A stretch of 64,000 nucleotides of DNA, from positions 248,001-312,000 of the forward strand of contig NZ_RCUY01000009.1 of assembly GCF_003667575.1 (NCBI RefSeq), given 5' to 3'. How positions within the stretch are numbered: position 1 is the first letter of the stretch; every line of letters begins with the position of its first letter. Of the stretch, positions 8,246 to 17,432 are shown one piece after another. The DNA is from Mycetocola lacteus. Its GTDB lineage: Bacteria; Actinomycetota; Actinomycetes; Actinomycetales; Microbacteriaceae. A program made the translations under genes and the position numbers. The notes below the pieces were generated by a model that was not told where the DNA came from, ran no database searches, and saw nothing but the letters and a program-made list of their open reading frames with translations.

Positions 8246-9343
8246 CTAGCCGCGCAGCTTATCGCGGAGCTTGGCAAACAGGCCCTGCTGGAATTCGCCC
8301 AGCGCGGCGGTCTTGTCCTTGCGCTTGGCGGCGAACTTCTCGATCAGCTCGCGCTCCTTGTGGTCCAGCTTGGTTGGGGTCATCACCTGGATGCCGATGC
8401 GCAGGTCGCCGCGGCCGTGGCCGCGCAGCTTGGTGATGCCGCGGTCGCGCACGGTGATCACGTCCGAGCTCTGCACACCCGCCTTGATCTCGACCTCGAG
8501 GTCGCCATCGAGGGCGTGGATCGTGGTGGTCGATCCGAGGATCGCCTCGGTCATCGGCACCTCCAGGGTGCACAGCAGGTCGTCGCCGTTGCGGCTGAAG
8601 ACGTCGTGGTGGCGCACCTTCATTTCCAGGTACAGGTCACCGTTCGGGCCACCGGCCGGGCCGATTTCTCCCGATCCGGGCATCTGCAGGCGCAGACCGG
8701 TGTCCACACCGGCGGGGATGTCCACCGAGACGGTGCGGCGGGCGCGCACGCGGCCCTGGCCCTGGCAGCCGACGCAGGGGTTGGCGATGATGGTGCCGTA
8801 TCCGCGGCAGGACCCACAGGGGGTCGAGGTCATCACGTTACCGAGCAGGCTACGAACCGGACGCTGGATTGTGCCCGAACCGCGGCAGATGTCGCAGGTC
8901 ACCGGCTGGGTGCCGGGCTGGCAGCAGGAACCCTGACAGGTCTCACACAGCACCGCGGTGTCGACCTCGAGGTCGCGGTGGGTGCCAAACACAACCTCGC
9001 CGAGATCAAGCTCAACCCGCAGCAGGGCATCCTGACCGCGCTCGCGACGCGACTTGGGTCCGCGCTGCTGGCCGCCACCGCCGAAGAACTGCTCGAAGAT
9101 GTCGCCGAAGCCGCCAAAGCCCGCGTCGCCGCCCTGACCGGTCTCGCCGCGGTCGTAACGGGCACGCGAGTCCGCGTCACCCAGCACATCGTAGGCGTGG
9201 GTCACGAGCTTGAAGCGCTCCTGCGCCTCCTCGGAGGGGTTCACATCGGGGTGCAGCTGACGAGCCAGCTTGCGGTAGGCCTTTTTGATGTCTTCAGCCG
9301 ATGCGTCCTGCGAAACGCCCAGTACCTCGTAGTGGTCAGCCAC
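8246..9343 (-). CDS. dnaJ: Chaperone DnaJ (actinobacterial DnaJ2 type)
   Basis: A 365-residue type I J-protein. Residues 1-65 form the J domain with the HPD motif in [12 protein letters not shown]; a Gly-rich [17 protein letters not shown] stretch follows. Four zinc-finger repeats are visible: [24 protein letters not shown] and CVGCQGQG; the first deviates from CxxCxGxG by ending in Cys. The C-terminal substrate-binding domains complete the chain. It works with DnaK and GrpE in protein folding. It is transcribed behind hrcA, about 110 bases downstream, so it should fall under CIRCE/HrcA control. Confidence 0.96.
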   Translation of the reverse strand: MADHYEVLGVSQDASAEDIKKAYRKLARQLHPDVNPSEEAQERFKLVTHAYDVLGDADSRARYDRGETGQGGDAGFGGFGDIFEQFFGGGGQQRGPKSRRERGQDALLRVELDLGEVVFGTHRDLEVDTAVLCETCQGSCCQPGTQPVTCDICRGSGTIQRPVRSLLGNVMTSTPCGSCRGYGTIIANPCVGCQGQGRVRARRTVSVDIPAGVDTGLRLQMPGSGEIGPAGGPNGDLYLEMKVRHHDVFSRNGDDLLCTLEVPMTEAILGSTTTIHALDGDLEVEIKAGVQSSDVITVRDRGITKLRGHGRGDLRIGIQVMTPTKLDHKERELIEKFAAKRKDKTAALGEFQQGLFAKLRDKLRG

Positions 9344-9451
9344 CCGTGATCCTCCATGGTGGCGACGCCGAAGCGTCGCGCAATTGATTGTTGTGGCCAG
9401 CGACCCAAGATGGGCAGTGGCCGGTTGAACGGCGGCGTAAACGCCGCGGGG

Positions 9452-10474
9452 TTAGTTCTCGCCGAGCTGGCGGGAAAGATAGCGTGCCACGGCGCGAACC
9501 GAGGCAATGTTGCCCGAGTAATCCATTCTGGTGGGTCCAAGGACCCCGAGACGGGCAATTTCGCCCGCAGAGGAACGGTAGTTCCCCGCGACGATCGAGG
9601 TTTCGGCCAGGCCGAAGGGTTCATTCTCGCGGCCGATGCGGGCGGTAATCCCCGCCGCGTCGATGCTCATCTCGCCAAACAGGCGCATCAGCACCACCTG
9701 CTGTTCGAGGGCCTCCAGGACCGGATAGATACTCCCGGCGAAGTCCTCCTCGCTGCGGGCAAGGTTGGCGGTACCCGACATCACCAGGCGATCCTGGCGG
9801 TATTCGGCCAGCTGTTCATCCAACGCATCGCAGATTCGATCCACCAGACCCGGGTGTCCGGGAACGCCCAGCGCTCGCACCCGCACGAGCACCCGCGAGG
9901 CGTCCTCGACGCTGTGACCGAGGAGCTCGTGATTGATGCGCACCTTGAGGTCGTCCACATCCTCGGTGGACAGCGGCGCGGTCACCTCAACCGTGCGCTG
10001 CTCGACCCGACCGTTGTCGGTAATGAGGACAACCAGGAGACGGGCATCCCCCAGCGAGACCAGCTCGACGTGCCGCACCTGGGCGCGGGCAAACGAGGGG
10101 TACTGCACGATCGCCACCTGGTTGGTGAGCTGGGAGAGCAGACGCACCGTGCGCGAGAGCACATCGTCCAGGCCCACCCCGTCGCCGAGGAATTCCTGAA
10201 TCGCCCCGCGCTGCGCGGGCGAGAGCGGGCGCTGCTCGGCCAGGTGATCCACAAAGAGCCGGTAGCCCTTATCGGTGGGGATGCGGCCCGAGGAGGTGTG
10301 CGGAGCGTGGATGAGCTCCTCGTCCTCCAGCTGCGCCATATCGTTGCGAATCGTCGCCGCCGACACCCCGAAGGAGTGGCGTTCAACGATCGCCTTGGAA
10401 CCCACGGGCTCCCGACTGGAGACATAGTCCGACACGATCGCGCGAAGGACGGCTAGGCCACGCTCGGAGACCAT
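9452..10474 (-). CDS. hrcA: Heat-inducible transcription repressor HrcA
   Basis: A 340-residue repressor. The N-terminal winged helix includes EPVGSKAIVERHSFGVSAATIRNDM written here as its two halves: VGSKAIVERHSFGVS and AATIRNDMAQLEDE; the wing is HTSSGRIPTDKGYRLFVDHL. The C-terminal region has the family's dimerisation and GAF-like parts. HrcA binds CIRCE and is kept active by GroEL. A canonical CIRCE lies 79 bases upstream of the start, overlapping the gene's own promoter, so it is autoregulated. dnaJ follows in the same transcription unit. Confidence 0.97.
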   Translation of the reverse strand: MVSERGLAVLRAIVSDYVSSREPVGSKAIVERHSFGVSAATIRNDMAQLEDEELIHAPHTSSGRIPTDKGYRLFVDHLAEQRPLSPAQRGAIQEFLGDGVGLDDVLSRTVRLLSQLTNQVAIVQYPSFARAQVRHVELVSLGDARLLVVLITDNGRVEQRTVEVTAPLSTEDVDDLKVRINHELLGHSVEDASRVLVRVRALGVPGHPGLVDRICDALDEQLAEYRQDRLVMSGTANLARSEEDFAGSIYPVLEALEQQVVLMRLFGEMSIDAAGITARIGRENEPFGLAETSIVAGNYRSSAGEIARLGVLGPTRMDYSGNIASVRAVARYLSRQLGEN

Positions 10475-10552
10475 CGGTCACCTCCACCTCATCGCGACTT
10501 CCCCGGGGAAATCTGGACTCATTCGACGTGGGCAAGCATCCGCACACACGGA

Positions 10553-10579
10553 TTGGCACTCGTCACCACTGAGTGCTAA
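10553..10579 (-). promoter_or_regulatory. CIRCE element (HrcA operator)
   Basis: The inverted repeat reads TTGGCACTC at 10553-10561, nine bases, then GAGTGCTAA at 10571-10579. This matches the consensus TTAGCACTC-N9-GAGTGCTAA with a single mismatch. It begins at the last base of the hrcA -10 box, so bound HrcA would cover the transcription start. Confidence 0.95.
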
Positions 10580-10608
10580 TTCTAGCTCGCTCTGCTGCCC
10601 GGTTCCAA
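10579..10608 (-). promoter_or_regulatory. hrcA-dnaJ promoter
   Basis: On the minus strand TTGGAA (10608-10603) and TAGAAT (10584-10579) are separated by 18 bases, a good housekeeping sigma-factor match. The CIRCE operator follows immediately downstream. Confidence 0.75.
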
Positions 10609-10718
10609 TCTCTGACACTCGGTCCGGGTGCTTTTCGACCGCCGATACGCCAGATTTTGGTGATAGACGGTAATAAGACGTATCCAATTCACCGTGCGCC
10701 GGTTATCCTAAATCCACT

Positions 10719-11336
10719 ATGAGCGATCACACGCAGTCGAACCCCGAACCCTCGGACGCCAACCAGCCCGGTGGCGCGGTACCGCCGCTGCCCCCCACTC
10801 CGCCGCAGGGCGGGCAGGCCACGCCGCCGCCCGGATACCCGCAGCAGGGTGCGCCGCAGACTCCCCCGCCCGGTTATCCGCAGCCCGGAAATGCCCAGCA
10901 GGGTTACCCGCAGCAGGGTCAGCCCCAGCCCGGCTATGGGCAGCAGCCCTACGGCCAGCAGCCCGGGTACACCCCGCCCGCCGGTTCGACCCCGCTCACC
11001 CCCGAGAACGACCGTCTCTGGGGCTCGCTGTCACACTTCGCCGGCATCTTCGGCCCGATCGTCGTGCTGATCGTGTGGCTGATCTTCCGCGACCGCGGCC
11101 CGTTTGTGAATCAGGAGGGCAAGGAGGCGCTGAACTTCCAGATCAGCGCCTGGCTCCTGGGCATCGCCCTCGGCATCGTGGGTGGGATCACCAGCTTTAT
11201 CGGCATCGGTGTCATCCTGCTGCTTCTGATGTGGCCGGTGGGCGTAGCCGCCTTCGTGTTTGCGATCATCGGCGGCGTCAAGACCAGCAGCGGCGCCCCC
11301 TATCGCTATCCGCTCACCTACCGCTTCATCAAGTAG
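10719..11336 (+). CDS. DUF4870 domain membrane protein with Pro/Gln-rich N-terminal region
   Basis: A 205-residue protein. The first 95 residues are low complexity, rich in PGYPQQ- and PQTPPP-like units, as in many actinobacterial membrane proteins. The C-terminal 105 residues form a DUF4870 domain beginning RLWGSLSHFAGIFGPIVVL, with FVNQEGKEALNFQ and three to four hydrophobic segments. The function is unknown. No ribosome site precedes the ATG; instead TATCCT (10704-10709) ends nine bases before it, which suggests a leaderless mRNA. It is divergent from hrcA and convergent with the monooxygenase operon. Confidence 0.88.
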   Translation: MSDHTQSNPEPSDANQPGGAVPPLPPTPPQGGQATPPPGYPQQGAPQTPPPGYPQPGNAQQGYPQQGQPQPGYGQQPYGQQPGYTPPAGSTPLTPENDRLWGSLSHFAGIFGPIVVLIVWLIFRDRGPFVNQEGKEALNFQISAWLLGIALGIVGGITSFIGIGVILLLLMWPVGVAAFVFAIIGGVKTSSGAPYRYPLTYRFIK

Positions 11337-11341
11337 CGCAC

Positions 11342-11375
11342 ACAAAACCGGCCACCCTGGGGTGGCCGGTTTTGT
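11342..11375. terminator. Bidirectional intrinsic terminator
   Basis: A 15-base stem (11342-11356 with 11361-11375) around the loop CTGG, GC-rich in the middle and flanked by AAAA on one side and TTTT on the other. It lies between the convergent DUF4870 gene and the monooxygenase operon and can serve both. Confidence 0.9.
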
Positions 11376-11391
11376 GTATGAGTGGTCTTTG

Positions 11392-12360
11392 TTATTGTGC
11401 AGACGCAAATCGACTGGGGCGTCGCGGTAGTCCGAGTCGCCCGGCGAGGGTGGTCCTCTCGACGTCGCCCGCCCAAACCGGCTTGAGCCCGCCGGCCAGC
11501 AGTGCGCGCAGCCCGGCGGTATCGGTCCGGATCTCCACACCGGCGATCCCGGGGGTTGCCCGCCAGGCGTCGATCCGCGCGGCGAGACCGGGGGCATCCT
11601 CGCCGGCGAGCACCACGATCAACCGGGTGGCGGCGCCCGTGGGATACTCGGCAAGGATTGCCTCCGTATCCAACTCATCGACCAGGATCACATCGGGCGC
11701 CGTGGTTTCGGAGGGTCCACTCCACAGTTCGCGCGCGGCTGCCTTGCTCTCGGCGCGGGCGAATACCGGAGGCTGTCCCTGCGGCGGACGCGGGGTGATC
11801 AGTGGCCCCCTGACCCGAAAATAACGACCCTCATGCGCGATCGAATGAACCCGGGAGCTGTCGACGTACTGACCCGTCGCCACATCCCGCACCGTCGCAT
11901 CATCCTCCCAGGAATCCCAGAGCTGTCGCAGCACGTGCGTAAATTCGGCGGCCTGGGCACGCAGACCCGGCTCATCAAGATCGCTCGCCGCGGGAACCAG
12001 CAGGTCGGCCGCCGCGATCCTTTCCGCCTGCACCAAAACACCCGCACGACCCTCACTGACAAAGTCGAGAGTCGCCACCTGTTTGGCCGCGTGGAAGGGC
12101 TCCACATAGTGCGCGGCCACGCCGGGAACCAGCGCAATCCGGGAGGTGCGACGCGCGAGATAGGCGAGAGTCTCCCCCGCGGTGGCGCGCGGGACGCCGT
12201 CGCCGGGCCCCAGGAGCGCATCGTCCAGGCCGATGTAATCGACTCCCGCAGATTCGGCCGCGCGGATTAGCTCCGCCAGGTCGGCACTCCCCGATCCATC
12301 CGCGGCTACTCCGATCGGATCGTCTCTCAGCTGCACCCCGACCACAAACGCCTCGGTCAT
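11392..12360 (-). CDS. Luciferase-like flavin-dependent monooxygenase (LLM family), short form
   Basis: A 322-residue protein of the bacterial luciferase-like TIM-barrel family. The N-terminal AAESAGVDYIGLDDALLGPGD strand-helix, the RTSRIALVPGVAAHYVEPFHAA region and the KQVATLDFVSEGRAGV segment match FMN-dependent LLM enzymes. These use reduced flavin from a partner reductase to oxidise organic substrates, often sulfonates, thioethers or amines. It is the last gene of a six-gene operon and overlaps the ADA-like gene by four bases. The substrate is unknown; context suggests an amino-acid-like compound. Confidence 0.85.
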   Translation of the reverse strand: MTEAFVVGVQLRDDPIGVAADGSGSADLAELIRAAESAGVDYIGLDDALLGPGDGVPRATAGETLAYLARRTSRIALVPGVAAHYVEPFHAAKQVATLDFVSEGRAGVLVQAERIAAADLLVPAASDLDEPGLRAQAAEFTHVLRQLWDSWEDDATVRDVATGQYVDSSRVHSIAHEGRYFRVRGPLITPRPPQGQPPVFARAESKAAARELWSGPSETTAPDVILVDELDTEAILAEYPTGAATRLIVVLAGEDAPGLAARIDAWRATPGIAGVEIRTDTAGLRALLAGGLKPVWAGDVERTTLAGRLGLPRRPSRFASAQ

Positions 12361-13403
12361 CGCACACCGCCCGACAGGGTGATCGACTCGGTCGTTTCGG
12401 TGGCGACCGCCGGTGCATCACCCCAGGTTTCGGCACCGATCTGGCGCAGTCGTTCGGTCACCTCGGGGCCGCCCACCTGCCCGAGCACGCCCGCATAGTA
12501 GAGTCCGCGGGCGCTCGCGCCGGCCGCCAGGGCGATCTCGTGCTCGCGCCCCAGGTCGGTACCAAACATTGCGGGGTCATCGGTATTCACGGTGACCGGC
12601 AGCCCCGCGGCAACCAGCGCGCCAATCGGGTGATCCTCCAGGCGATCGATCACGCGGGTGCGCAGGTTGGAGGTGGGGCAGACATCCAGCACGATGCCGC
12701 GCTCGATCAGCTCGGTCACCAGGGCCGGATCCTCGATCGCTCGGAATCCGTGCCGAATCCGATCAGCACCCAGCAGGTCGATGGCCTCGCGCACCGACTG
12801 GGCACCGTCGTCCTCACCCGCATGCGGGACCGAGGACAGGCCGCCGTCGCGGGCGATCTGGAACATCCGGGTGAACTTCGAGGTGGGGGCCGCACGCTCG
12901 CGGCCCCCCAGCCCGATCCCCACGATGCCACGGTCGCGGTAGCGAACGGCGTCGCGGACGATCCGCTCGCTGAGTTCGGCGGGACGATTGCGGTCCACAT
13001 CCGGGGTTAGCCGCACGATTACGCCGGTCTCCTCAAACGCCTCCTGAATGCCGTCGGTGAAGCCGGTGAACAGCTCGTCGGGATCGATGCCGCGCACGTA
13101 GTACTGCCCCGGAGAGAAGATGCCCTCCAGATACACGGCACCGAAGCTCGCCGCCTCACGCGCGTAATCCACCACCACCCGGCGGTAGTCATCCGGATTG
13201 AACAACACGTCGGTGGTCACATTCCACACATCGATGAAGTGGTTGAAATCGGTGAAGTTGTAGAAGCTCTCAAGCTCCTCGAGGCTCGCCACCGGCAGCG
13301 TCACCCCGTTTTTCCGGGCCAGCTCAAACAGGGTGTGCGGCCGGACGGCACCCTCCAGGTGCACGTGGAGTTCAATTTTGGGGGCCTGGGTGGGGGAAGT
13401 CAT
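12357..13403 (-). CDS. Adenosine deaminase family metallohydrolase
   Basis: A 348-residue amidohydrolase-fold protein. The zinc ligands are visible in KIELHVHLEGAV, SVPHAGEDDGA and VTVNTDDPAMFGTD; CPTSNLRT and IRHGFRAIEDP are also family marks. Adenosine deaminases convert adenosine to inosine, and close relatives act on other 6-aminopurines or N-6 adducts. Its place inside an amino-acid ABC/monooxygenase operon, with 4-base overlaps on both sides, is unusual for a purine-salvage enzyme and suggests a substrate linked to that pathway, for example an adenosyl sulfur compound. That last point is inference. Confidence 0.88.
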   Translation of the reverse strand: MTSPTQAPKIELHVHLEGAVRPHTLFELARKNGVTLPVASLEELESFYNFTDFNHFIDVWNVTTDVLFNPDDYRRVVVDYAREAASFGAVYLEGIFSPGQYYVRGIDPDELFTGFTDGIQEAFEETGVIVRLTPDVDRNRPAELSERIVRDAVRYRDRGIVGIGLGGRERAAPTSKFTRMFQIARDGGLSSVPHAGEDDGAQSVREAIDLLGADRIRHGFRAIEDPALVTELIERGIVLDVCPTSNLRTRVIDRLEDHPIGALVAAGLPVTVNTDDPAMFGTDLGREHEIALAAGASARGLYYAGVLGQVGGPEVTERLRQIGAETWGDAPAVATETTESITLSGGVR

Positions 13404-14194
13404 CCGATTGTTTCCTTGGGAGTGGGAACGGCGCTTGGCGCGCGTTCGGGGTGAATCATGCTGGCCACAAACTGCCTCGTTCGCGGATGCTCGGGATGGT
13501 CAAGGATCTGAGCGGGGGTGCCCTGCTCCACGATCTCACCCGCGCTGAGGAACACGATCCGGTCGGCAATGGTGCGAGCAAACTGCAGCTCATGCGTGGC
13601 GAGAATCAGGGTCAGGCCGAGGTCGCGCAGCTCGCGAATCAGGGCGAGCACCTCCCCGACGGTTTCGGGATCCAGCGCCGAGGTGACCTCATCCAGCAGG
13701 ATCACCTCCGGTTCGGTGGCCAGCGCGCGCAGGATCGCCACCCGCTGTTGCTGCCCGCCGGAGAGTCGGTCGGGATACTCGTCGGCCTTCTCGGCGAGGC
13801 CAAACCGGGTCAGCAGCGCCCGGGCCTTGGCATCGGCGTCGGCCTTGGACAGACCGCCGAGCTTGCGCGGGGCGAGGGTGATGTTCTGGAGCACGGTCAG
13901 GTGCGGGAACAGGTTGAACTGCTGGAAGACCATGCCCACCCGGCGGCGTACGCGGTCGCGTCCGCCACGTCCGGCCTCCCCGGTCACGGGTTCACCGTGC
14001 ACCAGGATCTCACCGGCGAGGCTGTCCTCCAAGAGGTTGATCGTGCGCAGGAGCGTGGACTTGCCACACCCGCTGGGGCCGATCAGCGCGATCACCTCGT
14101 GCGGTGCGACCTCAAGCGAGACGTTTTTCAGGGTCAGATTCTCCCCATACGCCTGGGAGAGGTTGCGGATACTGACCGCCGCGACCCCACTCAT
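13400..14194 (-). CDS. Polar amino acid ABC transporter ATP-binding protein
   Basis: A 264-residue GlnQ/HisP-type ATPase. Walker A is GPSGCGKSTLLRTINLLE, the Q-loop GMVFQQFNLFPHLTVLQNI, the signature [11 protein letters not shown] and Walker B VILLDEVTSALDPE. The LLDEVTSALDP form is characteristic of polar amino acid importers, which include cystine and S-substituted cysteine systems. It is coupled to the permease gene and to the ADA-like gene by 4-base overlaps. Confidence 0.94.
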   Translation of the reverse strand: MSGVAAVSIRNLSQAYGENLTLKNVSLEVAPHEVIALIGPSGCGKSTLLRTINLLEDSLAGEILVHGEPVTGEAGRGGRDRVRRRVGMVFQQFNLFPHLTVLQNITLAPRKLGGLSKADADAKARALLTRFGLAEKADEYPDRLSGGQQQRVAILRALATEPEVILLDEVTSALDPETVGEVLALIRELRDLGLTLILATHELQFARTIADRIVFLSAGEIVEQGTPAQILDHPEHPRTRQFVASMIHPERAPSAVPTPKETIG

Positions 14195-15123
14195 ACCGCT
14201 CCTCCCATGCCGCGGCGCAGCTGGGCACGGCGCAGCAGGTGATCGGTCAGCCGGGTGAGCGGAATCGTGATGCTCACAAACAGCACCGCCGCCACCAGGT
14301 AGGAGGTGAAGTTAAACGTGGTGGCCGAGTACGCCTGGGCGGCGCGCGAGGCCTCCATCGGCCCGATCACCGAGATCAGCGCTGTCTCCTTTTGCAGGGC
14401 GATGAATCCACTCATCAGCGGCGGCACCACGCGGCGCACGGCCTGCGGCAGCACGATGTACCACAGCGTGCGGCCGTGCCCGAAGCCCAGGGCCCGGGCG
14501 GCGGCGCGCTGGCTGGGGTGGATCGACTCGATGCCCGCCCGATAGGTTTCGGCCGTATAGGCGGCCGAGGTGAGCACACAGCCCACCGCTCCCCAGAACA
14601 GCGGCGAGGAGCTCAGCCCCTCGATCCGCAGTGCGGGAATCCCCATCCCGAGCATCAGGATGACCAGGATCGCCGGTAGCCCACGGAACAGGTCGATGTA
14701 GCCGATCGCGAAGGCCCGCAGTGGGAAAAACACCGGCGAGGACAGGTTTCGCAGCAGCGCCAGCCCGAGGCCCACCAGCAGCACGATGGGTTCGAGGATG
14801 ATGAAGAGGGTCACGTTCAGCAGGAATCCGTCCCACACCTTGGGGAAGGACAGCACAAAGTGTTCGGGGCTGAGGAACGCCGCCTGGAACGATTCCCAGC
14901 CGGCCGAGGAGGACAGCCCAAATCCGAGGACCGCCAGCAGGGCCAGCGTGCTGACCGTGGCGATCAGCGCGGAGCGGCGCACATCCGCACGCCTCCACCA
15001 CACCGGGCGCACCAGCAGCGCCTGCAGCTCGGCGTCGCTGAGTTTCGGCGGGCCGGGGCGGCCCACCGGCGGTGCCTGATCCACCTGATTCGTCTGGGCA
15101 GCAACCCGATCGTCGATACTCAC
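14191..15123 (-). CDS. Polar amino acid ABC transporter permease (HisM/GlnP type)
   Basis: A 310-residue inner-membrane permease. After a 50-residue cytoplasmic N-terminus come about five helices. The family marks FRGLPAILVILMLG, YTAETYRAGIESIHPSQ and AARALGFGHGRTLWYIVLPQ (the EAA loop that docks the ATPase) are all present, then QKETALISVIG. A single permease gene implies a homodimeric channel. It is in the same operon as the ATPase and solute-binding protein. Confidence 0.93.
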   Translation of the reverse strand: MSIDDRVAAQTNQVDQAPPVGRPGPPKLSDAELQALLVRPVWWRRADVRRSALIATVSTLALLAVLGFGLSSSAGWESFQAAFLSPEHFVLSFPKVWDGFLLNVTLFIILEPIVLLVGLGLALLRNLSSPVFFPLRAFAIGYIDLFRGLPAILVILMLGMGIPALRIEGLSSSPLFWGAVGCVLTSAAYTAETYRAGIESIHPSQRAAARALGFGHGRTLWYIVLPQAVRRVVPPLMSGFIALQKETALISVIGPMEASRAAQAYSATTFNFTSYLVAAVLFVSITIPLTRLTDHLLRRAQLRRGMGGAV

Positions 15124-16409
15124 GCGTCTCCCCTCTCGGCGAGGTGATCATGGATCGTGCTCCCCGCATATTCGGTGCGATAGACACCCAGTTCCTGCAG
15201 CTCGGGAATGACCCGGTCCACAAAGGCATCCAGTCCGCTGGGCACCACCGAGGGGTTGACCACAAAGCCATCGGCGGCCCCGGTCTGCACCCAGTGGTTG
15301 ATCTGATCGGCGACGCTCTTGGGCGTGCCCACAAAGTCGCGGCGGGCGCGCACCTCTCCGAGTAGCGCGCGCGTGGAGAGCCCGCGCTCGCGCTGCAGGG
15401 TGCGCCAGGACTCCACCAGGACGCGGGCGTCGCGTTCTCCGCCAACCTGTCCACGGGTGAAACGGTCGGCGTGCTCCCAATCGGGATCCTGCGTGGGCAG
15501 CGGACCGTCCACGTCGAAGTCGGTGAGGTCGATCCCCCACACCTCCTCCAGGAGGAACACGGCGACCTTCGGGGTGACCTCCTGCAGTCGCCATTCGGCG
15601 GCGATCTCGCGCGCCTCCTGCTCGGTATCCCCCAGCACAAACGAGGTGGACGGGAGGATGATCAGCTCATCCGCCCGACCGGCGGCCCGGCGACGCACCC
15701 GCAGGTCCGCGCAGAACTCCCGGGATGCCTCGATGCTGCGCCTTCCGGCAAAGATCACGTTGGCGTGGGCGGCGGCCAGGTCGCGACCCTCGGGGGAACC
15801 GCCGGCCTGCACGATCGCCGGTCCGGGACCGGGCAGCGCGGCGAGCCCGGCCGCGGCCTCGGCACCGGACCAGATACGGGCTGTCTCGGCCAGGAACCCT
15901 TCGGCCTGGCGGTAGCGGTCGGCGTGAGCAACCATGCGTCCGGGACGGAAGTTGGTGGAGGCCCCCACGCCGAAGCTGGTGTGCGAGGTCACCACGTTCC
16001 AGCCCGCGCGGCCGCCGGAGAGGCGGTGCAGCGTGGCCAGACGGGTGGCCACGTCGGTGGGGTCGGAGAACGTGGTGCCGATCGTGGCGACCAGTCCGAT
16101 CCGCTCGGTTTCGGCGGCGAGGCCGGCGAGCACGGTGAGCGAGTCGGGCTTATCAAGGATCGCGTGCTCCACCACGCGCCCCCGGTGCTCCTGGAGCCAG
16201 TTGGCCTCGGCGAGGAACACAAAGTCGAACAGGCCGCGCTCGGCGCTGCGGGCAAACCGGGCAAAATCGGCAAACTCGATCTGACTGCCCGCCTCGGGAT
16301 GTCCCCAGAGGGTGTGGTGGTGGTCATTGGGGTAAAACGCACCGAGGTGCACCCGGCGCAGGTTCGCGCCCGGTGCACTCTCGGGTTGGGGATTGTGTGG
16401 TGAAGCCAT
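15120..16409 (-). CDS. NtaA/SnaA/DszA-type flavin-dependent monooxygenase
   Basis: A 429-residue long-form LLM monooxygenase. Typical blocks are LGAFYPNDHHHTLWGHP near the N-terminus, FDFVFLAEANWLQ, GLVATIGTTFSDPTDVATRL, GRAGWNVVTSH and DKPDSLTVLAGLAAETERIG. Relatives oxidise nitrilotriacetate, dibenzothiophene sulfone, pristinamycin precursors, or S-(2-succino)cysteine and related thioethers in Bacillus-type operons that pair such enzymes with cystine-like ABC importers. ATG 16409 starts just after the stop of the solute-binding protein gene; a longer frame to 16454 is not needed. The pairing with an amino acid importer favours an S-modified amino acid, which is inference. Confidence 0.9.
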   Translation of the reverse strand: MASPHNPQPESAPGANLRRVHLGAFYPNDHHHTLWGHPEAGSQIEFADFARFARSAERGLFDFVFLAEANWLQEHRGRVVEHAILDKPDSLTVLAGLAAETERIGLVATIGTTFSDPTDVATRLATLHRLSGGRAGWNVVTSHTSFGVGASTNFRPGRMVAHADRYRQAEGFLAETARIWSGAEAAAGLAALPGPGPAIVQAGGSPEGRDLAAAHANVIFAGRRSIEASREFCADLRVRRRAAGRADELIILPSTSFVLGDTEQEAREIAAEWRLQEVTPKVAVFLLEEVWGIDLTDFDVDGPLPTQDPDWEHADRFTRGQVGGERDARVLVESWRTLQRERGLSTRALLGEVRARRDFVGTPKSVADQINHWVQTGAADGFVVNPSVVPSGLDAFVDRVIPELQELGVYRTEYAGSTIHDHLAERGDA

Positions 16410-16411
16410 TG

Positions 16412-17305
16412 TTACTGGGTGTACTCCTGAACCTGCTCGGGCAGCGGCAGCCACTCCTTCTCCAGCTTGTCGATGGTGCCGTCGTCACGCAGCTCAGCCA
16501 GGGCCTCATCCACGTAGGGCACCAGCGGGCTGTTCAGATCAAACACGAAGCCCATGCCCTTGCTCACACCGTTGTCCTTGAGCAGGCCGGCGATCTTGAG
16601 GTCCTTGAACTGGTTGAGCACCACGTTCTGGCCGATCTGTAGGTCCACCACGATCGCATCCACCTGGCCGTTTTCCAGGGCCTGGGTGCTCAGCGCCACG
16701 GTGTCAAAGGACAGCACGTCCTGGGGCTTGATGGTCTGGGTGATGTAGCTGTCCTGGGTGGTTCCGGCCACGGTTCCGAAGCGGTACTTGGCGAGGTCGG
16801 CCACGCTCTTCGCCTCGAGTGCCGGGGAGTTATCCTTGGTGATCACGACGCTGCGCGACACATAGTAGGGGTCGCTGAATGAGACGGCCTTGGCACGCTC
16901 GTCGGTAATCGAGACCTCCTGGGTGTAGAGGTCAAAGTTCTTGGGTCCCGGGGTGAACGAGGCTGCAAACGCGGTGTAGCCCCACTTGACCTGGTCCTTG
17001 GTGAAGCCGAGCTTGTCGGCCACCGCATAGGTCAGCGCACTCTCAAAACCCTTGCCGTTCTCGGGCTTGTTGTCGATGAACCAGGGCGACCACACCGGGT
17101 CGTCCACATGGACGGTCAGCTCGCCGTCCTTCACCAGCTTGAGCTTGGCCGGGTCACCCAGGGTGACCTTCTCCGCGGACGCCGAGGATGACGGCGAAGC
17201 CGCGGGCGTGGCTGAGGACGAACACGCGCTCAGCGTCAGGGCGGCCAGGGCGGCCATCCCGATCAGCGCCAGGGTGCTGCGGCGACGAATACGTGAGTGG
17301 GTCAT
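16412..17305 (-). CDS. Amino acid ABC transporter solute-binding lipoprotein
   Basis: A 297-residue extracellular binding protein. ATG 17305 has GAAGGAG seven bases upstream and gives a lipoprotein signal: basic RIRRRS, a hydrophobic core and lipobox LSACS (lipidated Cys near residue 27), then a Ser/Ala linker. The SBP_bac_3 fold shows in LVKDGELTVHVDDPVWSP, DLYTQEVSITDERAKAVSFS and FGTVAGTTQDSYI. It is the first gene of the six-gene operon and should set substrate choice. The family covers polar amino acids including cystine-like ligands. Confidence 0.93.
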   Translation of the reverse strand: MTHSRIRRRSTLALIGMAALAALTLSACSSSATPAASPSSSASAEKVTLGDPAKLKLVKDGELTVHVDDPVWSPWFIDNKPENGKGFESALTYAVADKLGFTKDQVKWGYTAFAASFTPGPKNFDLYTQEVSITDERAKAVSFSDPYYVSRSVVITKDNSPALEAKSVADLAKYRFGTVAGTTQDSYITQTIKPQDVLSFDTVALSTQALENGQVDAIVVDLQIGQNVVLNQFKDLKIAGLLKDNGVSKGMGFVFDLNSPLVPYVDEALAELRDDGTIDKLEKEWLPLPEQVQEYTQ

Positions 17306-17384
17306 GCGTGCTCCTTCGATGAATCCCCACGACATACGCCAGCCGGGATGGGACTGCCTCCAGGGAGGAAGGGGGGATGGCATC

Positions 17385-17432
17385 ACTTTAGGAATCTCCT
17401 CGAAGTTTCCAACATCGGTGACGCTATGTCAC
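17385..17432 (-). promoter_or_regulatory. Candidate promoter and inverted repeat of the monooxygenase operon
   Basis: On the minus strand TTGGAA (17412-17407) and TAAAGT (17390-17385) are spaced 16 bases. Just upstream, GTGAC-GCTAT-GTCAC (17418-17432) is an exact 5-base inverted repeat, and GTGACGC recurs at 17448-17454. The position upstream of -35 suits an activator, but no specific regulator can be named. Confidence 0.4.

Noticed and set aside
9432-9447. Hairpin GCGGCG-TAAA-CGCCGC between hrcA and dnaJ as a terminator
   Set aside because: Only six base pairs and no T-run; more likely neutral or a minor processing site within the operon.
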